This document shows, piece after piece, positions 13,807-27,730 of a stretch of DNA of 64,000 bases. The stretch spans positions 4,822,862 through 4,886,861 of the forward strand of contig BROE01000024.1 in assembly GCA_036571765.1 (NCBI GenBank), in the 5' to 3' direction. This stretch comes from Plecoglossus altivelis. Taxonomy: Eukaryota; Chordata; Actinopteri; Osmeriformes; Plecoglossidae. How positions within the stretch are numbered: the stretch's first letter is position 1; each line of letters starts with the position of its first letter. The notes beneath the pieces are model-generated. The model was not told the origin of the DNA. It saw only the letters and a list, made by a program, of their open reading frames with translations, and did not search any database. The translations under genes and the position numbers were made by a program.

Positions 13807-16800
13807 ACCCTTAGGACTATGCGTACACTCTGTGAGGCTTACATAACTGAGAAGATGAAGAAGTAGACACTGAAGGCTTGAGGCAGTTGGACAAATTGCA
13901 AATGGGCGCACATAAACTTCCATCAGCCAAATAAAAGTGTCCATGCATTGCCTTTAATTCTCAGTTAGTACACAGGTGTGGAATACAAGATAACACTACT
14001 AATTGAGCACTATTACTTTTACGAAGTGTCTGTGATATCTTTCAGCCTTCCCTATCTTGGAATGAATCCACCGCTCATTAGACAGACCTGAGCAGCTTGT
14101 CACCCACTGGAAGTGCTTGATGTGATATTTGTAAATATCCACCCTCAAACTGTGCTTACCCAGAAGAAGGATCTGGAGAGTTCATTTGATCAAAGAATCT
14201 TTGTTCTCACAGCGCTCCTGCGGTGCATTTACTGTGACACTTTCTGAAAGTATCTCAAGGGCGCGGCACGTATTGTACTTTGTCGGATAACAGCAACACA
14301 ACGTTTCACTAATGAAATACAAACCTCTGTGGTTTCAAGGCTTTTCTCTGAAGTCCCTTGCTGTTAAGCTTCTGAAAGAAACGTGGAGCAAGGTACTGGA
14401 TACATCTTCTGTTGGGTTTACAAAGCAGCAACGGGATTCTCGTCATGTTTGTCTTACAAAAAGTAAAGGCTTCAAGGAAATGGATCGAAACCCCAAACCC
14501 AGTAGAAGAAGAGGCTACCATGTGATTGATATGTGAATGCAGGCTCAAGAGGACTGCAGGCTTAACGGAAGATCCTGTTTCCCCTCCCCTCCTTTCCCGG
14601 TCCCTCGCCATGGCGTCGGATCCCTCTTCCAATCTATCTTCCCCGTTCAAAACTGAGATGGTGGAAGACTTACTTTTTGTCCAGGAAGACATTCCTCCCC
14701 TTACTGCTTCGCTGTACCTTTTAGATTTTTCCATTAAGCACCAGCCCCCTCAACACCCTCCCTCTCCCCATCCTTCCTGCTCCACTTCCTCTATTTCTTT
14801 ACTAAAGAGGCAGACCCATATGCCATCATGTGTGAGGTTAGATAAGATGCTCACATGGGAATCTGAATCAACCTGAAAAGCCGTCCGTCAGAAAGCGTGT
14901 TGAGAACACGGTGTGCCCTCCAGCCCGCGGGAGAGGCGTGGGTGCGATGGGTCAGCTGTCACAGGGACTAACGTGGAGGGGGCATGTGTGGAACCACAAC
15001 CCTAGTCTCGTGGGAATGTAATCTCACGTAGCTCTCCAACATTAGCGAGTGAGTGATACAGATTGTTTCTCAGAAAGCCAGTGCGGAGAAGCAGGGATTA
15101 AGTAGGTGAGGAGAGAAGAGGAGGGGGAGAAGGGCACTTCATGGGCACTCTCTGCGCCAGTCTTTCGCCCCCCCCCCCCCGAGCCATCGCAGGGTCCTCA
15201 CTCCTCATCACAAGCTGTGATCACTACCCTGAAAAATGCCCACAAGGCTTGTCGTGTGTTGCGGCGCTCCTTCTCGCCTCCCCTTCTCCCCTCCCTTCTT
15301 TGTTCCGCTTCCTCCTGCTTGTCCGCGAGCACCAACAGCTGCTGTTACAGATGGTCGAGTCAGGAGCAGACCCCATGCTGATAACACTATCTTTTTCCAC
15401 GTAAGCAGACAAACACATGGACTCAGCTGAGTCCTCCGCGCGAGGCTGGGAACCCATGCATCTTTTTACAGATGCATATGTTGGTGTATCAGTATGGCCA
15501 GTCAGAGACACTTATGACAGGGACAGCCAAGAGATTGTGACATTTTGTGTCAAAATACTTGTCATGGAGGTTATGGATATGTACAACAGGTTCGTGATAC
15601 ACCTCAATTGTATTTTAGTAATGGTGTTCTTTTCATTATTTATTCATTTGGCTGTCACAATAATAATCACAATGAGTTCAGCCACACAATCTCCAAATGT
15701 TGTCTTTTGTTTCATTTTTCAGTATCTCCTGCACCAATTCTTTCCCCGGTGATGTTAAATTCAATGCAATTTTCTTTCTCGCTCAATTCCCCCCCTTTCC
15801 GAGAGTCCAATCTCCACAGTCTTTGATGTTGACGAGAAAGCCTTTTGCTTCAGAAGAGGATAGCACTAAGACACAGGAGACGTCAGTTAAAAGACCTTTG
15901 TAAATCTCAAACCTCAGCCTTCAATAAGGTGATAACATTGGATAGGAGAGCAGACAGGTGGGTTGTGTGTAGCTACATGTAGCTATCTGATTCCCTTCGA
16001 TTCAGAACACAGGTGCACACACTGAATACAAAACAATAGCATTGGTTGGTGTGCCAGTGGAAGGTAGGATGAAAAAATGTTCAGGCATCATAGCTGTGAA
16101 CAAGTAAGGGCATACTCAATATCAGTTGTGTATTGTCAGAATTTATTCAAGATTATTTGTAAAACCAAGCAATATACATGTCATTTATCGGTGAAATTAT
16201 CTTTTGATGGAAACAGCAATGGTTCAAAAAGGGCTACTTCATTTTGGATGGCTAGAATCAATTGTTTTGTCAAAATCCCATTGCCATTGAGAACGGAGTG
16301 CAAATTATGGCTTGAGAGAGTGTGGAACGGAGAAACGAACAGAAAGTAGTGAATATACGAGTAATTAAATTCATTTTTGTCCTTGACGTAGGTAAATTGG
16401 CTGTGGTCATTCTTTATCATCTGCTTTTAGGGGCACATATCTTTTCGCAGACCCACTCAGGGTAATATGCTACAGAATGGAGGGACGAGAACAAAGTCCT
16501 CCTAATAATACAGCAGTGGATATGAATCCATTTTGAGGGGAAATGCTCCATATCCAGCTGAGGAGATGGAGAGATTTAAACCCATTAACATCTTTAGACA
16601 AGCAGCCCAGACTACTAGACCTTAACGTTGACACAGTAAATGTGGCTGTGACATTTTGACAGCCCATAATAACAGACCAGAGTCATGTCAAAGAAGGCAA
16701 TCATAGCCGATTTGTAATTGCCTAGCGATGATGGTCACACACCGACTAGTGCCATGGAAGATTTGATTTATAAGCATGTGGGTGCATTTGTTCATGCGTA

Positions 16801-17073
16801 ACGAGTGAACCCAAGCGGGACAAAATGCAAGTGAGCCAGTGTAACTTACAGTCAGGTGGTTTGGTGGATCTCCCTTGCAAACGAATCTTGGCCTGACTCA
16901 TGTGTAGGGCAGCCCTGGAGGACAGCTAATGTTTTAACCATCTTGTTCTCTCTGAGCCACAGTTTGGTGTTTTGTGCTGCATGACTTGCTGCGTGGCTGC
17001 TGAGCTAACCGCGCCAGGGAGTCCATTTAGAAGACTCCCTACCATGTGCAAAGCTTGTTTGAAAGAAGTATAC

Positions 17074-17284
17074 CAGGGGTGGGCAATCCAAGACTGAGAG
17101 CCACTCTCCTGAAAGTTTTAGATGTTTCCCTGCTCCAGCATACCTGATTCTAATGAATGGGTTAATAGCAGGCTTCCACTGAGCTTGTTAAAGACCCATT
17201 CATTAGAATCAGGTGTGCTGGAGTAGGGAAACATCCCAAACTTTCAGGACAGTGGCCCCTGAGGACCAGGATTATCCACCCCTG
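17074..17284. mobile_element. Palindromic MITE, hAT-type (non-autonomous)
   Basis: A 211-bp element begins CAGGGGTGGGCAAT and ends with ATTATCCACCCCTG, so the termini are inverted repeats. The inverted repeat continues inwards for about 90 bp per arm with mismatches, leaving a loop of about 30 bp. Inner arm sequences such as CACCTGATTCTAATGAAT appear in both orientations. This matches, from memory, a palindromic hAT-like MITE common in teleosts. The 8-bp flanks do not match, so a target-site duplication is not visible. It has no coding capacity. Confidence 0.75.
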
Positions 17285-20200
17285 CTTTAGGCAGAGCATA
17301 TGCCAACGTGGGTCTGGAATGTTTGAAATTAAATGGACTTCGTCCAATACCAGACGGAATCATGCAGGTAGAACCAGGATCTGGTTAAAGGGGGATAAGG
17401 GGGTGGAAAATCACAATACAAATTAACTGTGAAAGAAGCCACTGGGCAATATAATTTCTTGGCTTGTCTATGTTGATAATATATGACTGAAACAGTTGGT
17501 TTCAGCTGGTGCTCCATTGCTAATTTTGATGTTGTAAAGGTGCAGATTTTTAGGGTTTAAAATGTATTTGTAGAGAATTTCAAGAGGCTGGTTAATTGCT
17601 TTAAACACCAGTCATGCAGCTAATTACCACACCCCTCTCCTGTCCCGCTCTTTGTTTGAGATACATGTACCTATCCTGCAACAGTCAAATAGAATTTCAG
17701 AAGTATGCAGCCCTAAGGCTTGATTGCATTTGCAAAACTCATTAGACATTTGACCTATCCAAACTTAATCTTTAGTAGCAGCAAACGAAAAGGAATATGA
17801 GCGTTTGTGGCCTATTAATTATAAAAGTGGAAATGTTGCCATTTTCTTTTCTCCCAGATTATTGGCCTGTGTCTTTTCCTTTCGCTGGCATCCTTGTAGA
17901 AAGTTGATATCAAATTCACTGCTTAATTGGATCCGTGGCCTTATGAATTGTACATTATAAAACCATCGTAAAGGATGAGAGGTTTTAAGCTATTAATTAG
18001 TCTGACACATACAGTACTTTGGACAAACATTAATGCTAATTATTGTGAGAGTCAAAGCATTATTTATGAGATCTGTACTTTACTGCTGTATGTTTGCTCT
18101 ATTTCACTATCTATGTAAGCAGTAATTATGTAACCTCAAATCGCACCAGATTCATAACTTATTCATCATACTTCATTCGAAGCCTCAAATTTTCTTTAAA
18201 ATAGCTGGTGATGACAACATATCTGTGCTTTCAAACACTGACAGAAGGCTGCTGTTTCAAACTCAAAAGAAATCAATTGTATTTATTCGCCTGCAATGTC
18301 AGTTGGACTCTGCTCGTAACTGTTTTGTTCATAAAAGTTTTCTTTTAACATTTAACATCAGAGAGACCAAAAAAATGAATTTTACACTCACAACAAGCAA
18401 TTGATTTAAATGGAAACTGGAAAGTTATATGTATTGTCAGAGGAACGCAACAAGGACTTTCTTTTCATTTTGCAATACAGCATAAATGATGTTTGGTGGA
18501 ACTATAAAAACATGATATCACACAGGAATTTTAACTTTGAAACACCATTTGAGCCTTTCGGTCATGGTTAGCAAGAACCAGATTTTTTTGTTGTTGATGA
18601 AAGGCTGAGTTTTAATAGTCAGGAGGATATCTCAGGGCAGTTTTGATATGAACGCGATTGACTGGAGTCTAGATCGGTTCAAGGCCATTGACGGCATCCA
18701 GAACACAGGCATGGGAAGTGGATCTTACACTGGTACACTGGAGTCTTGAGCAGACTGGGGAGGAGAGCTTCAAATGGTTGAAGAGTTTGTTACTAACTGG
18801 TAAACACTCATCTCCTGAGTGACATGTTGAAGGTGACAGACAGACACTCAAATAAGGAGAACATGACATGGAGCAACAGTACACGTGTCAGCTCAATGTA
18901 ACACGTGATCTTCAATATTTGGACTGAAATCTTAATTGGTTTCCCAGGTTGTTATGCATGCGATGGGACAACTTGTCTTTAATACTCATTCATTTATTTA
19001 TTTAGCTCTTATTTATTTAGCTCTTATATGATACTGTGATTTCACAAATACTCTCAGAAGTAACGCTGCTCTCAGAGGACTTGTTTCTCAATTGCTTATT
19101 ATTGCATAGAGCGATGAAATAATTGAAAAAGACTCAGGAGGAGTAAGACCATATGAATCCCTCACAGACTTTTAAATAGATGTGGCAGGAAGATATAGAT
19201 CAGAGTGTTTCCCAGCCTCTTACAGTCAAGACGTGTGATCTCTGTCAGGCAGTCCTTCTCACAGGAACCTGCTCAGGGCTGTTCCTGAACTGGAGGTGAG
19301 AAGCTCACATCATCAGAAACATGTTTATTTTTAGACACACTCCCCAGTGCTGATTGTGTTGTGAATGATTTAATAAGCAAGGAGAATTGACTTTGCTGGG
19401 TGTGAGGCGGACCACCGGAAAGGTTAGCTGCATGAAGCAGCCATTAGAGTAGTAGGAGGGAGCTGCCTCTTTTCTCTGGGCTGATTGGCAGCTAGAAGTG
19501 GTCACCTGGAGGCTGGGCTAAAGTGGGGATCTGGAGCTGTTTGATTGGAGCCATTGTGGACTCCTGTCTGTCTGAGGGAGAAAGCCTGATGATAATCACT
19601 GAGCCTGCTGTTTGTAACAATTACACCTGTGTGTGCTGTACGATCATTAAAAACAAGCCTGTCGCACAGCATGTTTCTGTAGGTCATCAGTGGCATGTAC
19701 GTGTGTTTGTGTGTTTTTTTCTTTCAGTCGTTCAAGCTCTCAAAGAACAGCCTTCCTTCATAGACACAGATGAGTGATTGCTAGAATGACATTTGTGAGC
19801 GAGATGCCTGGTGTGCTGGGGCACTGGCAGTGGCCATGCAAAAATCCCATGTGGAGTTGGTCAGAAATGTCAGTATTGTCTGCGGTCTGCTACCCTGTGC
19901 TCCATGCTTCAAAGCCATGGGCCTGCTGTACCGGATAGACAGCACAGCTAACACTGATCCACTTCAGCATATATTGATCCAAGAAACCTTAACATCAGCC
20001 ATTGGAGACCTACAGAAGACCATGCAGTATAGACTGCACTGCGGGATAGAATATCCATACAAATGCAGTATACTGTGTATACTGGATGGAATTAATAAAC
20101 ACTGGAAGGACAATATTGATCGACTTGTAGGCCGTCAAATAAATAGCTTCATAATTTTTTGACATTCTGTCATGTAAGTATGTAACTGAATATTTGGGGA

Positions 20201-23200
20201 TTTAAAATGAAAGACTAGGGAATACTATTGATACTGTGTATGAAACTGTGTTTGGATTAGTTCACAGTATTCATGTGTTTTCTTCAACGTTCTGCCTGGG
20301 AAACTTTCTGTTGAGGGAACTTTCTGTTCATTTATCAGTGACAAACCAGCTCTTCACAAACTTTCCTAGTGCTGAGGAACACATGAGACATTTTAAACAC
20401 CATTTCAGAGTTCTCAGATACAATCAAGGTGGAACAGACACAGCTTCTTTTTTCAGCACAGAGAGCATCCATCATCGAATGATGTTATAAAAATGAGTAG
20501 TTGTGTGTGGTACAAGATAATGCAGTTATCGTCCTCTCAAAAGTAAACAATTCTAAAACACACAAAGTCAGCAATGGTCTGGCAAAGTGGCTTATTGTGC
20601 TTAAAATAATAACAGATGGACACATTGATTGGTTCCTAGACTGTACACATGTGTATCTGCGAATAGAGGCAAGTGTTTAAAGTAGAAAAGTACTTCCGTA
20701 GTTTAGTCCTACATGTAGACCTTAGAATGGTAAACCATGGAGTACAGTCATCGTAACTCAGGCTGTACCGATGAACTAGATGCGCTGCCCACCTCCCTTC
20801 AAGTAGTATTCTAGTATCTCTCTATTTTTCTGTCTCTTTTCTCTCTCTTCCCTCATCCCATGTTACCCTCACCTGCCTGGTAACCACCCTAAAATCTAGC
20901 ATTCACCAAGCCATTGGTCTACTATGGATCTATTGAACACCTGAAGCCCCTGTGACCACCCTAGGTGTGTCAGACCATATTGTTGTGTCATTTACACACA
21001 CTCTCTCTCCCCCATCCTCAACATCCCCTGAGGGTTTCTCACCACTCTCTCTCCCACTCTTATTTCGCTTCCTCTGTCCGCTCCTGCGGTTGCTGCAACA
21101 TCCACCACCAACTCTTTCCTTTTTCAATCTCTTGATGTTCATCACCCTTGTGTCTCCAAACCAGCATGACCATCACCCTCACTTCTGTGATAGACAGCGT
21201 CCCTCAATTTGAACAGAAAAGCACCTGGAAAGGAAGTAGAGGAGGTCCAGATTACCCAGAAACCTGATGTAAGACATTTCCCTGTTGACTGTTTTCATGG
21301 CTTTCAACTACTGTTTGCTTGATCTAAGAGCACTCAGAGCTGCCCTGAGTATAACTTTACTACCTTATAATTTGTCTTTTCTCTGTATGTTATGTGAGAT
21401 CATTTTTCACCACTGTCTTGTACGAGACTGCACCTGCAAAATTGTTTGATGTTGCACTGTAGATGAGACATTGTTATTGTTGCACTGCGCCTTGTGGCTC
21501 AGATGTCATTACGCACTGTGCCTGGTGAATTACAGACCGTTCCTTCACTCTAACCACCAAAATGCTGTTAGATTTGAACATTTGAAAACCACCTCTGCAA
21601 ATAAAGTACACGTTTTTGGAAGCATTTATATCCATCTTGCAATACAGTTGATGTTCAATCTGAGCACAATTTGAATACAAATTGTTGTATGCCAGGTGTG
21701 AATGGGGTCATTCCCAATCAAGCAGGAATGCATTATTTATTGCGAATTAACATAACCAAAGGGTACCTTTCTGTTATTCATGTAATTTGAAAAATCAATA
21801 CATTTTACAACAAGTGTCTAATCTCTGTCTTTCATTTTCCCATTCTATTAAAAATAATCTATTTCATAAAAAAGTCGTCCATTATATTGGAGAAAGTCAT
21901 TAGTTATTTCCCTCATACTTTGTAATGGAGTTTGCCAGACACTTGTGTGTTGGTTGTTAATACATTCATTACCAAAAGTCAATCTGGCCTTGGTGTGGAC
22001 CAAGGATCCAGCTGTCTAATCACCCCCTGCTCCTGATGCTGCAAACAGACAGCACGTCCTTCATGAATGTGTTGGCTCTGTCACAACACACGCTATCCAG
22101 CCACATCTAATTGGACTGATGTGAGAGAGAACAACAGTGTTGACCCCACGACCAGATCTGAGAGCAAAGACAAGCCGTGGAGGTTTGACCTGTTATGCAG
22201 GTACAGCAAAAACAGAACAGTATGGTCACAGCACCTGACCCACTAATGCCAAACCTTGTTTCTCATCCATCAGGTAAAAAATAGTCCAAATTTCGAGCTT
22301 GGCTGTTGGAATTCCCTATCATTCATGCAAACTATCATCGCTCATCAAGAACAGGATGTTTTCTTGGATCATCTTCTGTTGTCCCAGAGACTGACGTGAT
22401 GTGGCAGGGATCCCAGCTACTAAGTTCATGGATGACAAGTCCAAGTAAGGAACATCCGAAAGCCTTCAGGTCAACCACTTTCAGTCTGTCTCTGAAATGA
22501 AATGTTTGGCTCCAGCATGTTGCTCATGGCACAATTTAATAACGAAGTCTAAATGTTGCTGCTGCGCAGCATACAATGCTCGCCCTCTTCCTTAAAAGCA
22601 GCCAACAATGCTTTCAATTATTAATTTATTTTGTAATGGTTTTATATGTACAGAACGCTATATATTATAAGAACCGAATTGGTTTGTACCAGCTCAATTG
22701 GAGAATCCAGACTCCTTGTGACAGCCAGGGAAATTGAGCATAGCTTGTAAAGCTTTTAAACGATGCCCATTATGAATAGCTTAGTGCACAATGAGAGCAT
22801 TTTATTCCCGCTCTGCTCTCATTGTGTGGGTAAAGTGCACTGGAAGAGAGCCTCCGTCTGGCTGAAATCTACTGGCAGTGGTGGAGGAAACAAAGAGGAG
22901 GAAGAAAAAAAGAGGCAAGAGAGAGAACGAGATGGAGGAATAAGAGAGAGAGAGAGAGAGACAGAGACAGAGAGAGAGAGAAACTACTGGTCATATTTCC
23001 CAACATTCTCCACTGAGTAAGAGGAAGCAGCAATACTAAGCTGCCTGCAGTCCTGTCATAAATATTTGGTGGTTTGATATGATGAGTACCCGGGAATAAT
23101 CCTTTAGAGCTCTTTGGAGCAAGCTGGGAAATGTAAGTACATTGAAAAGCCATGTGTGTGTTTGGGTGTGTGTTTTTGTCTCAGTATGGTACATTAATTG

Positions 23201-23894
23201 ATGCAAATCCACAAATTCTGCCTTGGGTAAAGTTCGATTATATGGCACCCACTTATTGCTGGAGTATGAATCATTCATGCAAAACAACAACCCAAAAAAT
23301 TAATATTTACAAACCGTAGCAAAGCAAACCTTCTGAAAATGGAGAACGTCTCGGTGACAGTGATGAGAAAACAAGTTTGTGCTAATGTACGCTGTAAGCT
23401 AACAATTTATGAGTCTTGCCTCTATTTTAAGGTGAGTCAGTGTCGTGGTGTGACCACAAACTAAATTATGCATTTTAGATATTTCCAGATAATGCAATTT
23501 CATATTCATGTATTTTTCCTGAGGCAGCTAACTTCCTCCCAGAACCCTTTGCTCCTTATTATCAGGCCAATCAGCTCCTCTTTCCCTGTCTTTCTCTCTT
23601 TCTGTTTCATTATTCACACAGCACCTCACCTAACACTCAGACTTTGAGTTATTATATTTCACATCAGGTCTAGCTTTGCATGCAACTGCAATTAATAAAC
23701 TGGGAGGACAAAAACTATTTAGACCCAGGCATGTGAACATGGTTTCAGTCATTAAAAATAATAGGGGCATCAGTATCAAATGATGACTATGTTTCTCATA
23801 GTAGACTCTACTCGTTTGTAAAATTAAATTACAATGGTAAAGTTAGCACAGTATTATTATCCCTATGCAGTGTGTCCAGTGAATGCACAGCTAG
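17285..23894. other. Non-coding stretch with homeodomain-site-rich blocks
   Basis: No exon is supported. From about 17,540 to 18,480 the sequence is AT-rich but not repetitive, with several TAATTA/TTAATTAG-type homeodomain cores, and it resembles a conserved non-coding element in texture. A tandem 15-bp repeat lies near 18,995-19,027. A GA tract is at 22,943-22,981. The rest shows nothing I can name. Confidence 0.5.
22943..22981. repeat. (GA)n microsatellite
   Basis: GA run with ACAGAGACAG interruption. Confidence 0.95.
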
Positions 23895-24738
23895 TTTAAT
23901 GACTTTACTAAGTGTCTGGATTGATTGACCCTGCTCTTAGCAGCGATCTCAGTTTCATAATCATAACACGGATTCATGAGATTAAAATGAAAAATCTATT
24001 CCGGCAACATCTTTTACCAAACAATTCTGCTGTGCGCAGAGAAAATCTAACTATGCGTGTTTGTACAAGGGAACCTGACAGCAGAAGCCTAGTGTGGAGA
24101 CAACAAGGGTGGTTATTTAGATGTTAGACATAATTACATCACATAATCAACAACCGTTTAAACGTGGCTAACGTTAGCACTATCACTACCGTTCTCAAGT
24201 AGATATTCTTAAAACAAACAAACCTCTAACAAATTCACAGTGAAATGATAGGTTGGAGACTGACTCAACCAACTGTAAAACAGGAACACATCTGATGAGG
24301 ACATTCTTTCAGCCTCTTTCTCGAAAGTTGATTCTCTTGATGCCCCGTTTTGTCGAGCTCTCCAGAGGAGTCATTTGTGTTTGATCGGCTCATTGATTTG
24401 AACGAGTCGAACACCTTTATCTGCAGCAGTGGTGTCCTCTGGCTTCTGTTGTCTGCTCCATGGCCTCCCTGTAGTTCAGATGGTAGCAACAGGACATGGT
24501 TTGATGGCTGTGTTCCATACACTGAGCCACAGCACAGGCCTGCTGACTCTGGAGCCAAGCTGATGGGTTCATTTGTTTCATTTCATTCAACCATTTTGAA
24601 TCCATTATTTCATTGAAGAATTGCAGAGTCTGTGGTGGAATTGTTGTTAAGTTGAAAGCTGTAAATCCAGTAAAAGCGTTATTGAACCATGCATCAAGTT
24701 TTATGCAGCCAATTTATCCCAAGGTTCACCCAGACATA

Positions 24739-24762
24739 TTATATATGAGTAAAGATGTATTT

Positions 24763-24801
<39 letters not shown>

Positions 24802-24820
24802 CATCTTTACTCATATATAA
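24739..24820. repeat. 82-bp palindrome with (TA)n centre
   Basis: Two perfect 26-bp inverted arms (24,739-24,764 and 24,795-24,820) flank a TA-dinucleotide run. The outer arm contains GAGTAAAGATGTATTTTA. The same position in tandem copy 2 lacks an intact palindrome. It could be a small foldback element or a site difficult to sequence. Confidence 0.85.
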
Positions 24821-26366
24821 CACATTTGATAAGGGGCCATTACCACAACTTTAGAGATCTTGTGATCATAAATAAAAATGGTTACTGTGGTGAAGGTGAA
24901 GGGACTTCAAACTAAAAATGGTTTGGAGTAGGACTGACTGTCACTGTTCTCTCTGTGAAATGCGCAGTACAGGTTTACATGAGTTCTTCCTATCCTTCTT
25001 CATAATATGTTCTTTTTTTCCTTCATTATAAAAAGCACAGAGGAATTTGTTTTAACAGGAATGGACTTGAATGCAAATTGGAGTTCTGCCTGAGGATCTG
25101 CAGAGCAATTTATGTTCAATTAAATTAGTCATGTTGAAAATGGTAATTACTGATGTTAAGTGAAAAGATCATGCGTTTCCAGATACTGATAAGATGTGTC
25201 ATCGACTATCGCCTCTAGTGCTGGTATTTTCTTAGTCAAAACTCAAGCATGTTTTATCATAGGATGGCTGGCCATAAAATTATTTTGACTAATGACTGTT
25301 GCCTATCATCATAGCATGTAAGCGTTTCTCTATGTTACATTTGCATTTTAGTCTTTCAGCACGCACTTGCATCCACAGCGATATGCAAATGGAGATTGTA
25401 GGTAAATCAGACGACCATTCACCATTCCTGTCAGACATGGTTGTCTGAAGTCCAGAAGGCTTTGGAGAGCGATGCTGCTGCCTTGCTCATGTTGGAGAAC
25501 ACGGCTGTGTAAAAACTCAGCTGCTCTCAGTGAAGCACCAATGACTGTTTAGGAGCTCCAGGGAACTGTGAATTCCCCCACCCCCCTGAGCTCTGCTCAG
25601 CCGCACACTCCACCTGATACAATCTCATTGACTGTCCTGTTCAGCTGCTCACTAATTACAGCCAGGCCAGCCATTTGTCTGGGGTAGCTTTAAAAGCAGC
25701 TAATGATGTCGGTCAACTACTGTACAACCAATAAAAACTAGCCTGAACTTAGAGCTGCAGAAACGAACTCGGGTGAAAAGACTCAGTACAATAGACTTAA
25801 GACAAAGCACACTGAAAGGCATGCATTGCATGACAGATTCACTCATTACCCATTACCCTTCATTCAGCCCTCTCTTTCATTTCAGCTTTGCAGTTCTTCT
25901 CTGGGCCTCAATTATTCAATGCCCTGCTGACACAGAATGTACCTCAGATAAAAAATGCATACAGTACACGATAGGGCAGCTATCAAATATTGAAAGCTCC
26001 TTATTTGTGCATTATCCATTACAAATGGATGGGGGAGAAATGAGCCAATGGAATAGGAGTTTCTGTTTCGAAGATAAGATGTTTTGGAAACAAACAGTGG
26101 ACACCTGATTTAGGGCGATTGGAAATAACACCTTTTGGTTGATTACAAACTACACTGAAATAAATTGCTTCAAGAAACCGTGCTTTGTGAAGCTGTTAAA
26201 ATTTCATTTTCTTGTACATTCACTCTGCAGCCTGATCAATATGATAATTACAGCATGGGTGGAGTCAAGGGCAGAGTTAAATTGAGTTTAAACACAACTG
26301 AGGTATTTACAGGGTTAGTTATGTGAACCAAATATCATCAAATTCGCCCCCTAATTGGTCCCAAGG

Positions 26367-26384
26367 TTTTTTTTTTTTTTTTTT
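26367..26384. repeat. Poly-T run
   Basis: Eighteen consecutive T in tandem copy 1. The matching place in copy 2 (about 30,320) has only four T, which marks one of the divergent patches. Confidence 0.95.
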
Positions 26385-27730
26385 GACTGCGATTGCATTA
26401 GTTGAATGATTGGTGTGTGTTCTGGCAGTTGTAATTACAAGAATGTCTTCAGCCAAAGGAAGGGCAATTCACCCAGTCAGGGGGCAGGCTCTGTCTCCAT
26501 TAGTCTACTCTGTTTTATCAGCCTCACACCCAACACACTTCAATGGCATTGAGAAGGACGTCTGTTTCTCTCTGCTGGTGGCTCCGTCCTGCCCTTCACA
26601 GAACAGACAGGAAACATTATTGACTATAATCAAGCATTAAAAGACTTCCTTTGAAGTCAGACATGTTTTACTCTTCAATGTGACGCGGCAAAGAAAAGAG
26701 AAGCCTTCTAATGAAGAAATTCTGAAAACCTCTAGCACATTCTCCCATGTAAACTGGCTTCTCTGATTGGAGTTTGATATCTGGCAGCTTTGATTACTTA
26801 CCAAGACTAATTTGTTTGTCTTGGCTATTCATAGTGTATTTGTAATTCATGCTTAATTGGCGCTAGTCTAGAGCCATTTGACACATTAGACACAAGAAAA
26901 GTATAAATGGTGACTGTTGATATTAAGAGAGCATAGGCTAAACTCGCCAGACGTTATATGCAATGGCTTAAAAAGTACAACCGCGTTTCCATGAATTACA
27001 ATCGCTACTTCACATTAAAACCCACTTATAACGCTGTGCAAACCCTCTCCGCTAACGCAGCCACATCAAGACTTCTACACATCCCTGCTGTGCTTCCAGA
27101 GTGACATCAGACAGAGAGAACAGCCGGCCACTCGTGGCTCTTCTGCCCCTCATATTCTCCTCGCTAGAGGAAATATGTGCTCTTCTAAAAGCTCTGCGAG
27201 GAAGAGGGGCCAAGCCCCTGACATGACAGGGTGCTGGGGTGTGAGCGAGGCTCTGCAGAGCTGCAGGGAAGGACGGTTGGTGCTGGAGCTGGGTGTTAAC
27301 ACAGGTCAGAGCCAGGCTACACAAAGCTCCTGGTCTTCAACACTTACTACTAGATCTGGTGTGGGTGGGGTTATGTAACATATGAGTGCGTTGTGTGTAT
27401 AGAAACGGTTGAGGGCTCGGCTGGTGTTGCGTAGGATAGAAGAGGCTACTGGCCGTTTAGAACTTGTGCAATTCAGGCATGCGGGTCCGATGTGTCTGTG
27501 ATTCCTGTGCAGGGATCCTGGAGTTCTCACTCTTTCACACTGTGGAGTTAGGTTAGTCCACACTAAATGCTTGCTTCATTTGTGTTGGATGAACGTTTAG
27601 CAAGTTTACAAAAACACACAACTGGAACTCAGAGTACACATTTTCAAAGTAAATGGAGAAAAGAGGGAAAATGCGTTGGGCGTGGTGGCAGTCCTAGGGA
27701 TGACTCGTCGAGCAGCGGTAGAGATGGCTT

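Larger units (their letters stand above)
1..17073. other. Non-coding stretch, no gene recognised
   Basis: No open frame here has a recognisable family, a plausible chain of splice sites or coding-like composition. The longest frames arise in CT/GA or TG tracts or are isolated. The sequence is AT-rich and carries the microsatellites listed separately. A block at about 13,000-13,450 holds a perfect octamer ATTTGCAT (13,086-13,093) and a perfect CArG box CCATATATGG (13,147-13,156), so it is a candidate regulatory element. Short C-runs occur at 15,168-15,180. By mammalian gene order one might expect MPLKIP or SUGCT beyond cdk13, but I could not find their exons. Confidence 0.6.
23895..27722 (+). 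repeat. Tandem duplication, copy 1 (about 3.8 kb)
   Basis: This segment recurs in direct orientation immediately downstream. Long stretches look base-for-base identical. Differences cluster in patches: 24,580-24,973, about 26,349-26,420, 27,138-27,172 and 27,394-27,488 in this copy. The offset between copies shifts from 3836 to 3967, 3948, 3953 and 3921 bp across these patches, because the differences are mainly insertions and deletions. The open frames inside are duplicated non-coding frames, not genes. Confidence 0.9.
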
